64,000 nt of DNA from an uncultured bacterium. GTDB lineage: Bacteria > Krumholzibacteriota > Krumholzibacteriia > LZORAL124-64-63. Below the pieces are notes generated by a model that had not been told where the DNA came from, ran no database searches, and saw only the letters and a program-made list of their open reading frames with translations. Below, one piece after another: positions 46,842 through 55,103 of this stretch. A program made the position numbers and the translations under genes. The DNA is taken from NCBI GenBank assembly GCA_903859215.1, contig CAIOLW010000036.1:62001-126000 (forward strand), written 5' to 3'. Each line of letters starts with the position of its first letter. The first letter of the stretch is position 1.

Positions 46842-47984
46842 CTAGCGGATCATCGGGAAGGGCGATTCGCCCGTTGCCCCATGGCAACTCAAACACGCCC
46901 TCCCCTCGTCATGCCCCTCATCATGGCACTTCTTGCACAACTGCCCCTGCCCGTTCCCCGGATAAGGGCTCGGCAACGGGTACGACCCCGACGCCACGCC
47001 GTCATCCACCAGTCGCACCAGCCGGAAATCCCAGCGACCCGCCGCCGGCGCCGACGAGGCGTGCGCGCGGTGGCAGGTCAGGCACATGATGCGGTCGGTC
47101 GCCACCGGCCCGTCCGTCCCGGTGGTGGATGTCGCCGGGCCCTCGAAGGGCACCTGGGGGATGTATGCGGTCGCCGTCATCCCGCCCCTGGGATTCGCGT
47201 CGCCTTCGTAGCGGTTGTACCGGTTGCGGACGTCGTCCTCGAGGTTGTCGTCGACCGGATGCCGGAAAGCCGAGCCGCTGCCCTCGCTGTGGTATTGCCC
47301 GTGGCAGTTCGCGCACCACAGGGACATGCCGGCGTGGTAGGCCGTGTGCCGGTTCGGCGATTCGCCGGCGCCGGGGTTCGTGATATCGAGCCCCTCGGCG
47401 ACGGGCGCCGGGTAGACGAAGACGGCCAGGCCGCCCTGAACCGGCCCCGGGCCGTGCAGCATGCGGTAGCCGCCGCCGCCGTGGGGGTCGTGGCAACTGG
47501 TGCAGCCGAGGCTGGCCGATGGGAAGGTCCCGCCGGGGGCGCGATCCCAGCGGGAGTCCGCGCCGGTGCCGCGATCCGGCGAGTTGATGCAGTGGCCCGC
47601 GGCGTCGCCCGCGATGGCGCTGCCGGCGCCGTCGTTGAGGTTGTCCTCGAGCAGCCACGTGAAGTTTCCGGCCCCGTATTCGGTCGGGGGCGCCATCGGC
47701 GTCGCGCCGAAGACGCCGTTGCCGCGGCCGTGGCAGGTCAGGCAGAGGTCGGTGGACGATTCGGCGGCCAGCAGCGGGCGCGAGCCGTCGAGGGCGATCT
47801 GGCCGGTCGCGGCATCGTGCATCAGGTGGCAGATGGCGCAGGAACCGACGCTGCCGCCGTGCACGACGGCGGCGGCGGGTGCGGGCATCGCCGCCAGCCC
47901 GAAGAACGCCGTACCCGCTGCGGCAAGCACGGCGCGAACCCGGGGGCCGCGGCGGAAGTGATGGGCCATGTGGGACAGTGACAT
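46842..47984 (-). CDS. Seven-heme c-type cytochrome, OmcS-like paralogue
   Basis: A 380-residue exported cytochrome. After a signal peptide (AVLAAAGTAFFGLAAMPAPA), seven CXXCH sites appear: CAICH, CLTCH, CTSCH, CANCH, CLTCH, CKKCH, CLSCH. The order and spacing of the first six, with the surrounding words SCAICHLMHD, APGGTFPSASLGCTSCHDPH, WCANCHGQYH and MCLTCHRAHASS, parallel the hexaheme gene next door and Geobacter OmcS; the seventh heme lies in a C-terminal tail (GRACLSCHGATG) absent from OmcS. The start is ATG 47984; the track's first codon is an upstream TTG. Probable role: extracellular electron transfer, either a second filament subunit or a cap/adaptor. The stop is 6 bp from the IS. 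Confidence 0.85.
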   Translation of the reverse strand: MSLSHMAHHFRRGPRVRAVLAAAGTAFFGLAAMPAPAAAVVHGGSVGSCAICHLMHDAATGQIALDGSRPLLAAESSTDLCLTCHGRGNGVFGATPMAPPTEYGAGNFTWLLEDNLNDGAGSAIAGDAAGHCINSPDRGTGADSRWDRAPGGTFPSASLGCTSCHDPHGGGGYRMLHGPGPVQGGLAVFVYPAPVAEGLDITNPGAGESPNRHTAYHAGMSLWCANCHGQYHSEGSGSAFRHPVDDNLEDDVRNRYNRYEGDANPRGGMTATAYIPQVPFEGPATSTTGTDGPVATDRIMCLTCHRAHASSAPAAGRWDFRLVRLVDDGVASGSYPLPSPYPGNGQGQLCKKCHDEGHDEGRACLSCHGATGESPFPMIR

Positions 47985-48065
47985 CGGTTCGGCCGTCTCC
48001 AACCAGGGTGGGTGTTGCCCGTTGATTCTAACACGGAGATCGAGCCCCGGCTACTTTCCAAAACG

Positions 48066-48104
48066 CCGATGGGCCCGGCGGGAATCTCCCGCCGGGCCCA
48101 TCGG
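48066..48104 (-). terminator. 18-bp perfect-stem terminator after the OmcS-like gene
   Basis: CCGATGGGCCCGGCGGGA and its exact complement flank a 3-base loop (48066-48104). On the minus strand it is followed by CGTTTTGG. It starts 29 bp after the hexaheme cytochrome stop and separates it from the seven-heme paralogue. Confidence 0.8.
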
Positions 48105-48133
48105 TTCAGCCTTTGGTCAAGGCCCTACCTCGA

Positions 48134-49225
48134 CTACAGCTTGTCGAAGGCGTCCTTCGCATGGCACTTGTTGCACAGCGACTTCTGCTCAGCCACGAAC
48201 GTGTAGCCGTAGTACTTCCGGTCCACGTCGGTCTGGATGAAGCCGGTGTCCGTCGCCAGCGGGTGCGACTCGGACATGATGCGGGCCGTCATGTCCCAGC
48301 GCGCGCTGTCCTGGAACGGCGAGGCATGGGCGCGGTGGCAGGTCAGGCACATGACTTCGTCGGTGCCCGTGGGGCCCTGCGTGTAGTTCGTCGAGTTGAC
48401 GGTGGCCACGTCGACGGTGACGGCCTCGAAGGGCACCAGGCCCCAGTACGAGGTGGCAGCGTTGCCGCTGACCAGGTCGTCCGTGCTCACGTAGGCGTTG
48501 TAGGCGCCGGCGATCGACGAGCCCATCGCGCGGGTCGGGTGCACGAAGTTGGTCGTGTTGTCGTCATGGAAGTTGGCGTGGCAGTTCGCGCACCACTTGC
48601 TCATGCCGCTCTTGTACACGGTGTGGGCGACGTTGGACTCGATGCCCGTGCCCGACGTGGTCGTGCGGCTGTTGCCCTTGGCCAGGGGAGCCGGGTTGGC
48701 GAACGAGTAGCGGCCGCCGGCGTAGTAGGGGCCCATCTCGGTGCCGTACAGCAGGCGGAAGTTGTCGTTGCCGTGGGGGTCGTGGCAGCTGGTGCAGCCC
48801 ATCTGGCCGCTGACGAACGTGCCGCCCGGCGCGCTGGCCAGCGTGGCGTCGGCAGCGAGGCCCTTGGTCGGCGCCACGATGTTGTGGCCGTGGCTGTCGC
48901 CCTTGCTCATGACCGTCGAGCCGCGGCTCACCCAGCTGAACGTGCGGCTGACCCAGTAGAAGTCGCCGCCGGCGCCGAAGCCGGTGCCGCTGGCAAACTG
49001 ACCGTAGGCGGCGTGGCAGCGCAGGCAGGTGTCGCTGGCGGTGCCGGTGTTCAGCAGGAACTCGTTGCCACTGGGATGAGCGGCATCCACGAGGGCGCCA
49101 TTCTGGCTGTTGTGCATGGTGTGACAGCCGGCGCAGTAGGCAACGCCACCGTCATGGAATGCGAGCACCGAGCTGGCCGACAGGCCGAGCGCCAGCACCA
49201 GGGCGATCTTGATGAGAGTCTTCAC
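48134..49225 (-). CDS. Hexaheme OmcS-like cytochrome, candidate extracellular nanowire subunit
   Basis: A 363-residue secreted cytochrome with six CXXCH sites (CAGCH, CLRCH, CTSCH, CANCH, CLTCH, CNKCH). From memory of Geobacter sulfurreducens OmcS, the match is block by block: the mature start FHDGGVAYCAGCHTMHNS, GGDFYWVSRTFSWVSRG, GHNIVA, APGGTFVSGQMGCTSCHDPH, YSFANPAPLA, GMSKWCANCH, APFEA-type PFEAVTVD, MCLTCHRAHASPF and the end SLCNKCHAKD. OmcS polymerises into micrometre-long filaments with a continuous heme chain. It is shorter than OmcS (~430 aa). The GTG at 49225 follows TTGGAGG. It is 113 bp downstream of the NHL gene with no terminator between, so they probably share a transcript. 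Confidence 0.9.
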   Translation of the reverse strand: MKTLIKIALVLALGLSASSVLAFHDGGVAYCAGCHTMHNSQNGALVDAAHPSGNEFLLNTGTASDTCLRCHAAYGQFASGTGFGAGGDFYWVSRTFSWVSRGSTVMSKGDSHGHNIVAPTKGLAADATLASAPGGTFVSGQMGCTSCHDPHGNDNFRLLYGTEMGPYYAGGRYSFANPAPLAKGNSRTTTSGTGIESNVAHTVYKSGMSKWCANCHANFHDDNTTNFVHPTRAMGSSIAGAYNAYVSTDDLVSGNAATSYWGLVPFEAVTVDVATVNSTNYTQGPTGTDEVMCLTCHRAHASPFQDSARWDMTARIMSESHPLATDTGFIQTDVDRKYYGYTFVAEQKSLCNKCHAKDAFDKL

Positions 49226-49338
49226 GAGTGAGCCTCCAAGTGCAAGTTTCGTTTGTCCCGCCGTTGGCGCGGAACGCTTCTGTGAACGTCTACCTCGAAC
49301 CGAGGACCGGCGCCGGACATTCGGCAGCGCCGACCTTT

Positions 49339-50307
49339 CTATTCAACTGCCCCGTCGGCCAGGACGCTGAATACCTGCACACGGCCTTTGAAACCCTGCG
49401 CCACGTAGAGGTGGCCGGTCCCATCCGCCGCCATCGACACCGGGTGATAGAAGGCGCCCGGGGCGTCCCCGATCGACCCGTATTCGTACTTGAACTCGTG
49501 TCCGGCATTGAAGGCCAGGATCTTGTGCCGCAACTGGTCCAGGACGAACAGGCCGCCGTCGGGCCCGGCAGCGGCCGCTACGGGGAAGAACATCCGGCCC
49601 GGCGACGAGCCGACCCGACCGAACGACTCCAGCTGCTTGCCTTCCGCACTCAGGACCAGCACCACGTGCAGGTTGCCGCCCGGCACGCAGATCGTGCCAT
49701 CGCCCAGTTCCGCGGGACGGCCGAGGTCCATTTCCAGCGACTTGTCGTCGGACTGCCCGTCGCCGATGGTCGCCGACCACAGGAGGGCGCCGGTGTTCGC
49801 ATCGTGCTTGGCCAGGACGCCGCTGGTCGTGTCGAGCGTCAGGTAGTTCCCGTCGTGCATGACGACCAGGTGGCCCGGCTTCCAGCCGTTCGCCGGCGCT
49901 TCCGGCCGGTAGCCGTCGGGCTCGCCGTAGATGTCGAGCCGGGAGATCGTGCCGCGCTGGCCATCGACCAGCGTCGTCGCCACCAGCCGTCCTTCGTGGT
50001 CGACCGTGCCGTCATTCGGGCTCAGGAGGTTCGCGAAGCCGCCCGAGCGGAAAGTCTCGACGCCGGCGGCATTGAACACGTGCAGGGCGCTGTAGGCGGA
50101 TTCGGTGACGCAGACTTCGCCGTGGTTCGCGTCACAGGAAACCGCCACCGGCCGCGCCTGGCCGTTGTGGTCCTGGGAGAGTTCCAGCGTGCGCTCGTAC
50201 CGGATCGACATGGCACCCGCGACAGACGCGAACCCCGACAGCGCTGTTAGCGCGGCAACACCTGCAACGGTCATCTTCAGGTGGTGATGGGGGCGATGGG
50301 GGTTCAC
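49339..50307 (-). CDS. NHL-repeat beta-propeller protein linked to the OmcS-like gene
   Basis: A 322-residue exported protein. A signal peptide (TVAGVAALTALSGFASVAGA) is followed by six-bladed-propeller repeats, clearest at RPVAVSCDANHGEVCVTESA, PVAAAAGPDGGLFVLDQLRH and PVSMAADGTGHLYVAQGFKG (each with the NHL core 'DxxGxxYV...'). As I recall, omcS in G. sulfurreducens also has an NHL-repeat gene beside it, which supports a common role such as filament assembly or anchoring. Start GTG 50307 is uncertain; ATG 50274 (MTVAGV) is an alternative. It has a strong upstream promoter. Confidence 0.82.
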   Translation of the reverse strand: MNPHRPHHHLKMTVAGVAALTALSGFASVAGAMSIRYERTLELSQDHNGQARPVAVSCDANHGEVCVTESAYSALHVFNAAGVETFRSGGFANLLSPNDGTVDHEGRLVATTLVDGQRGTISRLDIYGEPDGYRPEAPANGWKPGHLVVMHDGNYLTLDTTSGVLAKHDANTGALLWSATIGDGQSDDKSLEMDLGRPAELGDGTICVPGGNLHVVLVLSAEGKQLESFGRVGSSPGRMFFPVAAAAGPDGGLFVLDQLRHKILAFNAGHEFKYEYGSIGDAPGAFYHPVSMAADGTGHLYVAQGFKGRVQVFSVLADGAVE

Positions 50308-50343
50308 TCGTCACGCTCTTGTCATGGGTTGCCCGAAACTCCG

Positions 50344-50368
50344 CCGTGACCGTGGTCACTTGTCACGG
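50344..50368 (-). promoter_or_regulatory. Nested palindrome, candidate operator of the NHL-omcS-like unit
   Basis: Arms CCGTGAC (50344-50350) and GTCACGG (50362-50368) flank a second overlapping palindrome GTGACC-GT-GGTCAC (50346-50359). The element covers the expected transcription start just downstream of the -10 box, a typical repressor position. The half-site GTGAC/GTCAC is similar to CRP-FNR family half-sites, but the spacing differs. Confidence 0.5.
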
Positions 50369-50372
50369 ATAT

Positions 50373-50400
50373 ATCATACCACACGGGCAGACGAAGTCAA
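50373..50400 (-). promoter_or_regulatory. Strong sigma70-like promoter for the NHL-omcS-like unit
   Basis: On the minus strand TTGACT (50395-50400) and TATGAT (50373-50378) are separated by 16 bp, one of the closest consensus matches in the window, inside an AT-rich island. The predicted transcript starts about 60 bases before the NHL start codon. Confidence 0.65.
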
Positions 50401-50502
50401 CTGAAACGCCAAAAAATAAACGTGGTTTCGCGCATAGGACATGACATTCGTCCTCAAAATCTAACTTGCGGTATATCCTACAATTAGGTTGGTGGTTCGC
50501 CG

Positions 50503-50538
50503 AAAAAAGTGCGGCAGGCCGGTGACCCGACCTGCCGC
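50503..50538 (-). terminator. Terminator of the 42-heme cytochrome operon
   Basis: On the minus strand the stem GCGGCAGG/CCTGCCGC (50511-50518 with 50531-50538) with a 12-base loop is followed by ACTTTTTT (the A-run at 50503-50508 on the plus strand). It lies about 60 bp after the stop of the 42-heme gene. Confidence 0.85.
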
Positions 50539-50552
50539 GCCGTCTTGCCGGA

Positions 50553-50586
50553 CCCTGCGGCGGCGGTGTGGAACCCCGCCGCAGGG
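50553..50586 (-). terminator. Second hairpin between the 42-heme stop and the main terminator
   Basis: An 11-bp perfect stem CCCTGCGGCGG/CCGCCGCAGGG (50553-50563 with 50576-50586) without its own T-tract. Together with the next hairpin it makes a tandem structure that could protect the 3' end of the long cytochrome mRNA. Confidence 0.5.
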
Positions 50587-50598
50587 CTTGTTTCCAGG

Positions 50599-53500
50599 CT
50601 AGGAACCATCCCGCTTGGCGCGCAGCTTGTCGGTGTGGCAGCCGATGCAGAGCGCGCCTTCGGGGTTGTCCCGGAGGAACCGCACGAACGCGGTGCCGTG
50701 CGGCTCATGGCAGCTGACGCAGGTCATCTTGCCCCCGGTGCGCGGGTCCTTGAAGTTGTCGCCCATCGGGTGGTCGGTGTGGTCCCGGTAGGCATGGCAG
50801 TTCAGGCACACCTCCCGGATCTTCGTGCCGTCGGCCGCCTTTTCCGCCACCAGGTGCGGATTGTGGCAGACCGTGCATTCCTTGCCGTCAACCAGCGGGT
50901 GCTTGTGCGCCGCGGTCCGGTTCGTTTCCACCTTGGCCTGGTGGCACTTCCCGCAGACGGCCGACTGCTGCCGCGGCAACAGCGGCGCGTACGGTGCCGT
51001 GTGTGGTGAATGGCAGATGGTGCAGGCTTTCTCGCCCTTCAGCGGCGCATGCATCTCTCCGGTCTTGAGGTCCTCCTTCACGCCGTCGTGGCACCCGAAG
51101 CACAGCTCCGGCTGGCGCGCCTTCGTGGCGGTGGTGGTGCCGACATGGCACGCCGCGCAATTGCCCGCGGCGAACGGCTTGTGCACGTTCTCATGCGGCA
51201 GGTTGGCCAGCTTGGACGCATGGGGCGTGTGGCAGCCGGCGCAATCTGCGGTCGCCACCGGGAAGCCCTTGTGCTTGGCAGCCAGGGACGCCGGTTCATG
51301 GCATTTCACGCACAGCACCTTCGTCTCGGCGATCAGGCTCATGGCCACGGGGCCCCCGTGCGGGCTGTGGCAGCGTGTGCAGGCGCCCGTCTTGAAAGGC
51401 GCATGCACAACCGGCAGCTTCTTCAGTTCGTCGATCTTCTGGTGGCAACTTGTGCAGAGCACGGCGGCCGGCTGCGTCAGCAGTTTCGGTTCGGACGAAG
51501 CGTGGGGGTTGTGGCACGCTTCACAACGACCCTCACGGAACGGGGTGTGCGCCAGCTCGGGCTTCGGCGCCAGCCCGGCCAGGTCGTGGCAGGCGGCGCA
51601 GGTGTCGGCCGTCCGCTTGCTGTTGAGCTGGTGATCGCCCCGGGCCACGTGCGGGTTGTGGCAGGCGGTGCATTCCCCTTCACCGAACGGGGGATGCACG
51701 GTCTTGCCCTTGGCCGTCGCATCGGGCAGGCCGTCGTGGCACTGCGTGCACGTGGCGGTCTGGTTGACGATCGGCTGGGCGTCCACATGACACGTGGCAC
51801 AGTCTCGGTCCGCGAAGGGCGGGTGCTCCTTGGCCACCAGCAGGCCCTTCACGGTCGAGTTGTGCGGCTCGTGGCAACCGAGGCAGTTCAGCCCGGCCGC
51901 CTCGCGCCCGAGGTGCTTGTCGGCGAAACCCTTGCTCTTCTCGTCGTGGCACTGGAAGCACAGCGCCGGGACCTTTGCCCGCAGGAAGGCGTGCCCCTGG
52001 CCACCGTGAGGCAGGTGGCAGGACAGGCATTCGCCCTGGCTCGGCGGGTGGATCGACACGGCGTTCTTGGGCGCGGCGATGGACTCGTGGCACAGGCCGC
52101 ACAGCTTCGTGGCGTCCGTCGACAGCAGCGCCTTGCGGGGGGCGTTGTGTGGGTCGTGGCAGGCCGTGCAGTTGCCCTTGGCCACGGGTTCGTGGCCCTG
52201 CCAGTTGTCGCCGGTCGGCTGGCCGACATCGTGGCATCCGGCACAGGTGGCGGCCACGGGCTGCCGCAGCAGTGCGCGCTCCGCGCCGCCGTGCGGCAGG
52301 TGGCAGTCCACGCAGGCGCCGTCGGCCGCGGGCGGGTGCACCGTACCGCCGGCCGGCTGCTTGGAGAGATCACCGTGGCAGTCCGCGCACAAGGCGGCCG
52401 CGGGCTTCTTCAGAAGCGCCGGCTGGTCTGAAGTGTGCGGCAGGTGGCAGGCCAGGCACTCGCCCCGCGCGGCGATGTCGTGCGTGTGCGGTGCCGCGAG
52501 TTCCATCGCGACCTTCGTGTGGCAGCCCAGGCACAGGTTCCCGGGTCCCTTGACCAGGAGCTTCTGCTCCTCGGAACTGTGCGGGTCGTGGCACACCGTG
52601 CAGGCCTGCTTGGCGACGGGAGCATGCACCAGTCGGCCTTCCACGGGCGGCACCGGCACGATGTCGCCGTGGCAGCCCACGCACAGCTTGTTCGTCTCTT
52701 CCTTGAGCAGCTTCGGCCTCTCGCCGCCGTGGGGGGCGTGGCACGTGGTGCAGTTGCCCTCGGCGGCCGGCGCGTGCCGGTTCGTGTGGTCGAACGCGGT
52801 CTTGTCGTGGCACTCGAGGCACAGCTTGCGCTGGCCGGAAACCAGCATCCCGGGCCGTGCGCTCCCGTGCGCGGCATGGCACTTCGTGCACTCATGCTCG
52901 GCGGCAGGCGGATGGGCGACCTTGGTCGTGGTCGCCGGGTCGTCGTGGCACTGCACGCAGAGGTCGGCGAGCGGTACGGTGAGGGCGCCGGGCGCGGCTC
53001 CCGGTGTCGCGTCGTGGCACGAGGAGCATTCTCCGCCGGCCACGGGTGCGTGCAGCACCGCGTAGTCGAGGTGCTCGCCGTCGGAGCCGTGCGGGTCGTG
53101 GCAGGACACGCAGCCGGCGACGCCGCCCTTGTCGCCGTGCACCTTGGCGAGCTTCGCCTGGTCCTTGTGACAGGACAGGCACAGCTGGTCGCTCGGCTGC
53201 TTCAGCAGGCCGGCGTTGGCCGAAGCGTGGGGGTCATGGCACGCGATGCAGCCGCCCTGCGCCAGCGCCTTGTGCGGGTGCTTGCGGTTGAACGGGACGC
53301 GGTCGTGGCAGGCGAAGCAGCTCTCGTCGCCGGCCGCCTTCAGCAGGTTCGGCTGGCCCGTGCCGTGCGGGTTGTGGCAGCCCGTGCAGTCGCCCTGGCG
53401 CAGCGGGGCGTGCACGGGACCGCTCTTGAGGATCTCGCCGAATTCCTTGTGGCACTCCAGGCACAGTTCGCGCCCGGTGGCCTTGAGGACGAGCTTGCCG

Positions 53501-53733
53501 ATGACGCCGTGCCGCCGGTGGCAACCCTCGCATTCGCGCGCGGCGAAGGGCGCGTGCGCATTGCGCGTGCTGACCTTCTTGATCGCTTCCTGGTGGCAGT
53601 CCGCGCAGGCCTTGCTCTTGAAGCCGCCGGCAGCTCGGGCCGGCCCGGCGTGGAACGCGACCGAGGCCACCAGCGCCAGCGCCAGTGCGGCCGCGCGAAG
53701 GCGGCGGGGGTGTACATCGATGCAGCGAATCAC
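50599..53733 (-). CDS. Giant 42-heme c-type cytochrome with doubled CXXCH repeats
   Basis: A 1044-residue exported cytochrome. I count 42 CXXCH motifs from CADCH near residue 42 to CIGCH near 1030, about one heme per 25 residues and virtually no non-heme domain. They are arranged as ~21 units of roughly 45-50 residues, each with one motif in a segment like KLCLECHDKTAF and a second in HAPAAEGNCTTCHAPHGG (paired-CXXCH, PHG-type). Several units (near motifs 9-11, 26-28 and 35-37) deviate. Sec signal peptide VASVAFHAGPARA. GTG 53733 has AGGAGG at 8 bases. It is probably a long periplasmic or outer-surface electron wire or charge store. It is the last gene of the conduit operon, followed by two hairpins. 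Confidence 0.93.
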   Translation of the reverse strand: MIRCIDVHPRRLRAAALALALVASVAFHAGPARAAGGFKSKACADCHQEAIKKVSTRNAHAPFAARECEGCHRRHGVIGKLVLKATGRELCLECHKEFGEILKSGPVHAPLRQGDCTGCHNPHGTGQPNLLKAAGDESCFACHDRVPFNRKHPHKALAQGGCIACHDPHASANAGLLKQPSDQLCLSCHKDQAKLAKVHGDKGGVAGCVSCHDPHGSDGEHLDYAVLHAPVAGGECSSCHDATPGAAPGALTVPLADLCVQCHDDPATTTKVAHPPAAEHECTKCHAAHGSARPGMLVSGQRKLCLECHDKTAFDHTNRHAPAAEGNCTTCHAPHGGERPKLLKEETNKLCVGCHGDIVPVPPVEGRLVHAPVAKQACTVCHDPHSSEEQKLLVKGPGNLCLGCHTKVAMELAAPHTHDIAARGECLACHLPHTSDQPALLKKPAAALCADCHGDLSKQPAGGTVHPPAADGACVDCHLPHGGAERALLRQPVAATCAGCHDVGQPTGDNWQGHEPVAKGNCTACHDPHNAPRKALLSTDATKLCGLCHESIAAPKNAVSIHPPSQGECLSCHLPHGGQGHAFLRAKVPALCFQCHDEKSKGFADKHLGREAAGLNCLGCHEPHNSTVKGLLVAKEHPPFADRDCATCHVDAQPIVNQTATCTQCHDGLPDATAKGKTVHPPFGEGECTACHNPHVARGDHQLNSKRTADTCAACHDLAGLAPKPELAHTPFREGRCEACHNPHASSEPKLLTQPAAVLCTSCHQKIDELKKLPVVHAPFKTGACTRCHSPHGGPVAMSLIAETKVLCVKCHEPASLAAKHKGFPVATADCAGCHTPHASKLANLPHENVHKPFAAGNCAACHVGTTTATKARQPELCFGCHDGVKEDLKTGEMHAPLKGEKACTICHSPHTAPYAPLLPRQQSAVCGKCHQAKVETNRTAAHKHPLVDGKECTVCHNPHLVAEKAADGTKIREVCLNCHAYRDHTDHPMGDNFKDPRTGGKMTCVSCHEPHGTAFVRFLRDNPEGALCIGCHTDKLRAKRDGS

Positions 53734-53753
53734 GGTCGAGCCTCCTGCTTAAC

Positions 53754-55103
53754 TCAGTGGGCCGCGGGGGCGGCGGGCTGCGCGGTGGCCTTCTTGAATT
53801 CCTCGATCGCCTTCAGGACTTCCGCCTCGGCGCCGGGCAGCACGACAACGGGGGAAGCGGCCTTGAGCCGGGCCAGGATTTCGACGAGGTGGTCGCGCGT
53901 CGCGTCCCGTTTCATCATCGCCAGGACCTGGTCCCGGCACGACTCCAGCGGCTGGGGCTGCCCGCCCTCGAGGCCGCTGATCTGCGCCACGACCCAGCCG
54001 TCGGGGACCTCGTACGGTTCCGGCACCGCGTTCAGCTTGAGGTCGGCCGGTTTGAGGCCCATCTCCACGGGCTGCAGCCAGACATCGGGGAACGGGGGCG
54101 GGCCCTGGATGACGCGCTTGTCGTTCTCGGCCAGCCATTTGAGGGCCGTGCCCGACTCGAGCCGCGCGCGCAGGTCGCCCGCGATCTCCTTCGTCTTGAC
54201 CTTGAGGCTGCCGACCTTCACGCGTGACGGCATCAGGAGATCGCCCGTGTGCCCCCGGTAGTAGTGCGAGACTTCGGCGTCGGCCGGCTTGAAGTCGAAT
54301 TCCAACAGGACGCGCAGCGCCTCTTCCTGGATCGAACTGCGCTCCATGCGCTGGCGGAGAAGCACCATCCCGGGCTGGCGATCCATCTTCTGCGCCCTCA
54401 TCTGGGCGTTCGCCAGCACTTCCTCGACGTACGAGCGCAGGCACAGGTCGCGTTTTTCGGCGGCATCGGGCTTGCCGACCAGGCCGTGGTATTGCTGGAA
54501 CCGGAGTTCACGCGAGAAATCGGCAACCGTCAGCTTGCGTCCGTTCACCAGGTTGGCGAGCACCTCAGTGCTTTCGCGCAGCCGCTTCTGCACGGCGGGG
54601 TCGGCCGACCCGTAGTCCAGCGACTTCAGCAACATGGAATCGACCGTGACGTTGAAGGTGCGGGCCAGCCCGGCGAGATAGCCCTTCACCGCGTCCCGAC
54701 GCTTGTCGTGCACGGCGGGAGCATCCGCGGGGATCGACAGCGCGACCGAGTCGAGCAGCGCCTTCATGCATTCGTGGCGCACGGCCTCGTTGCCCTCGTT
54801 GCGGACGGCGAACTCCTGGTCCAGGCCCATGCGGTAGCCTTCCTGGATGATGAGTTCGTTCTGCGTCAGCCGCTCGAGGATCGCTTTCGGATCCGCGAAT
54901 TTCGCGGCCACGTTGTCCGCGTTCCTGGCCTGCATGAGGCCCAGTTCGAGGTCCAGTTCGGCCGTCGTCACCGTGTCGGTCCCGACGGTGGCGAGCGGCA
55001 CGGGCCGCTGGTCGGCCGCGCGGGCCGCGGCTGCGCTCACGAGCGCGAACACGGCGATGAGCGCCAGGTTGGACCGCAACGGGCGAAGTGGGCGGGTGGT
55101 CAT
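53754..55103 (-). CDS. Parvulin-like periplasmic chaperone in the cytochrome operon
   Basis: A 449-residue exported protein. A signal peptide (LALIAVFALVSAAAARA) precedes a SurA-N-like helical region (TVGTDTVTTAELDLELGLM, QNELIIQEGYRMGL) and a parvulin-type domain at ~310-410 (VKVGSLKVKTKEIAGDLRAR ... PYEVPDGWVVAQISGLEGGQ). The C-terminus is Ala/Pro-rich. The ATG at 55103 overlaps the upstream gene by 4 bp, and the stop is 20 bp before the 42-heme gene, so it probably helps fold or heme-load that cytochrome or the barrel. It is the third SurA/PpiC-type protein in the window. Confidence 0.8.
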   Translation of the reverse strand: MTTRPLRPLRSNLALIAVFALVSAAAARAADQRPVPLATVGTDTVTTAELDLELGLMQARNADNVAAKFADPKAILERLTQNELIIQEGYRMGLDQEFAVRNEGNEAVRHECMKALLDSVALSIPADAPAVHDKRRDAVKGYLAGLARTFNVTVDSMLLKSLDYGSADPAVQKRLRESTEVLANLVNGRKLTVADFSRELRFQQYHGLVGKPDAAEKRDLCLRSYVEEVLANAQMRAQKMDRQPGMVLLRQRMERSSIQEEALRVLLEFDFKPADAEVSHYYRGHTGDLLMPSRVKVGSLKVKTKEIAGDLRARLESGTALKWLAENDKRVIQGPPPFPDVWLQPVEMGLKPADLKLNAVPEPYEVPDGWVVAQISGLEGGQPQPLESCRDQVLAMMKRDATRDHLVEILARLKAASPVVVLPGAEAEVLKAIEEFKKATAQPAAPAAH

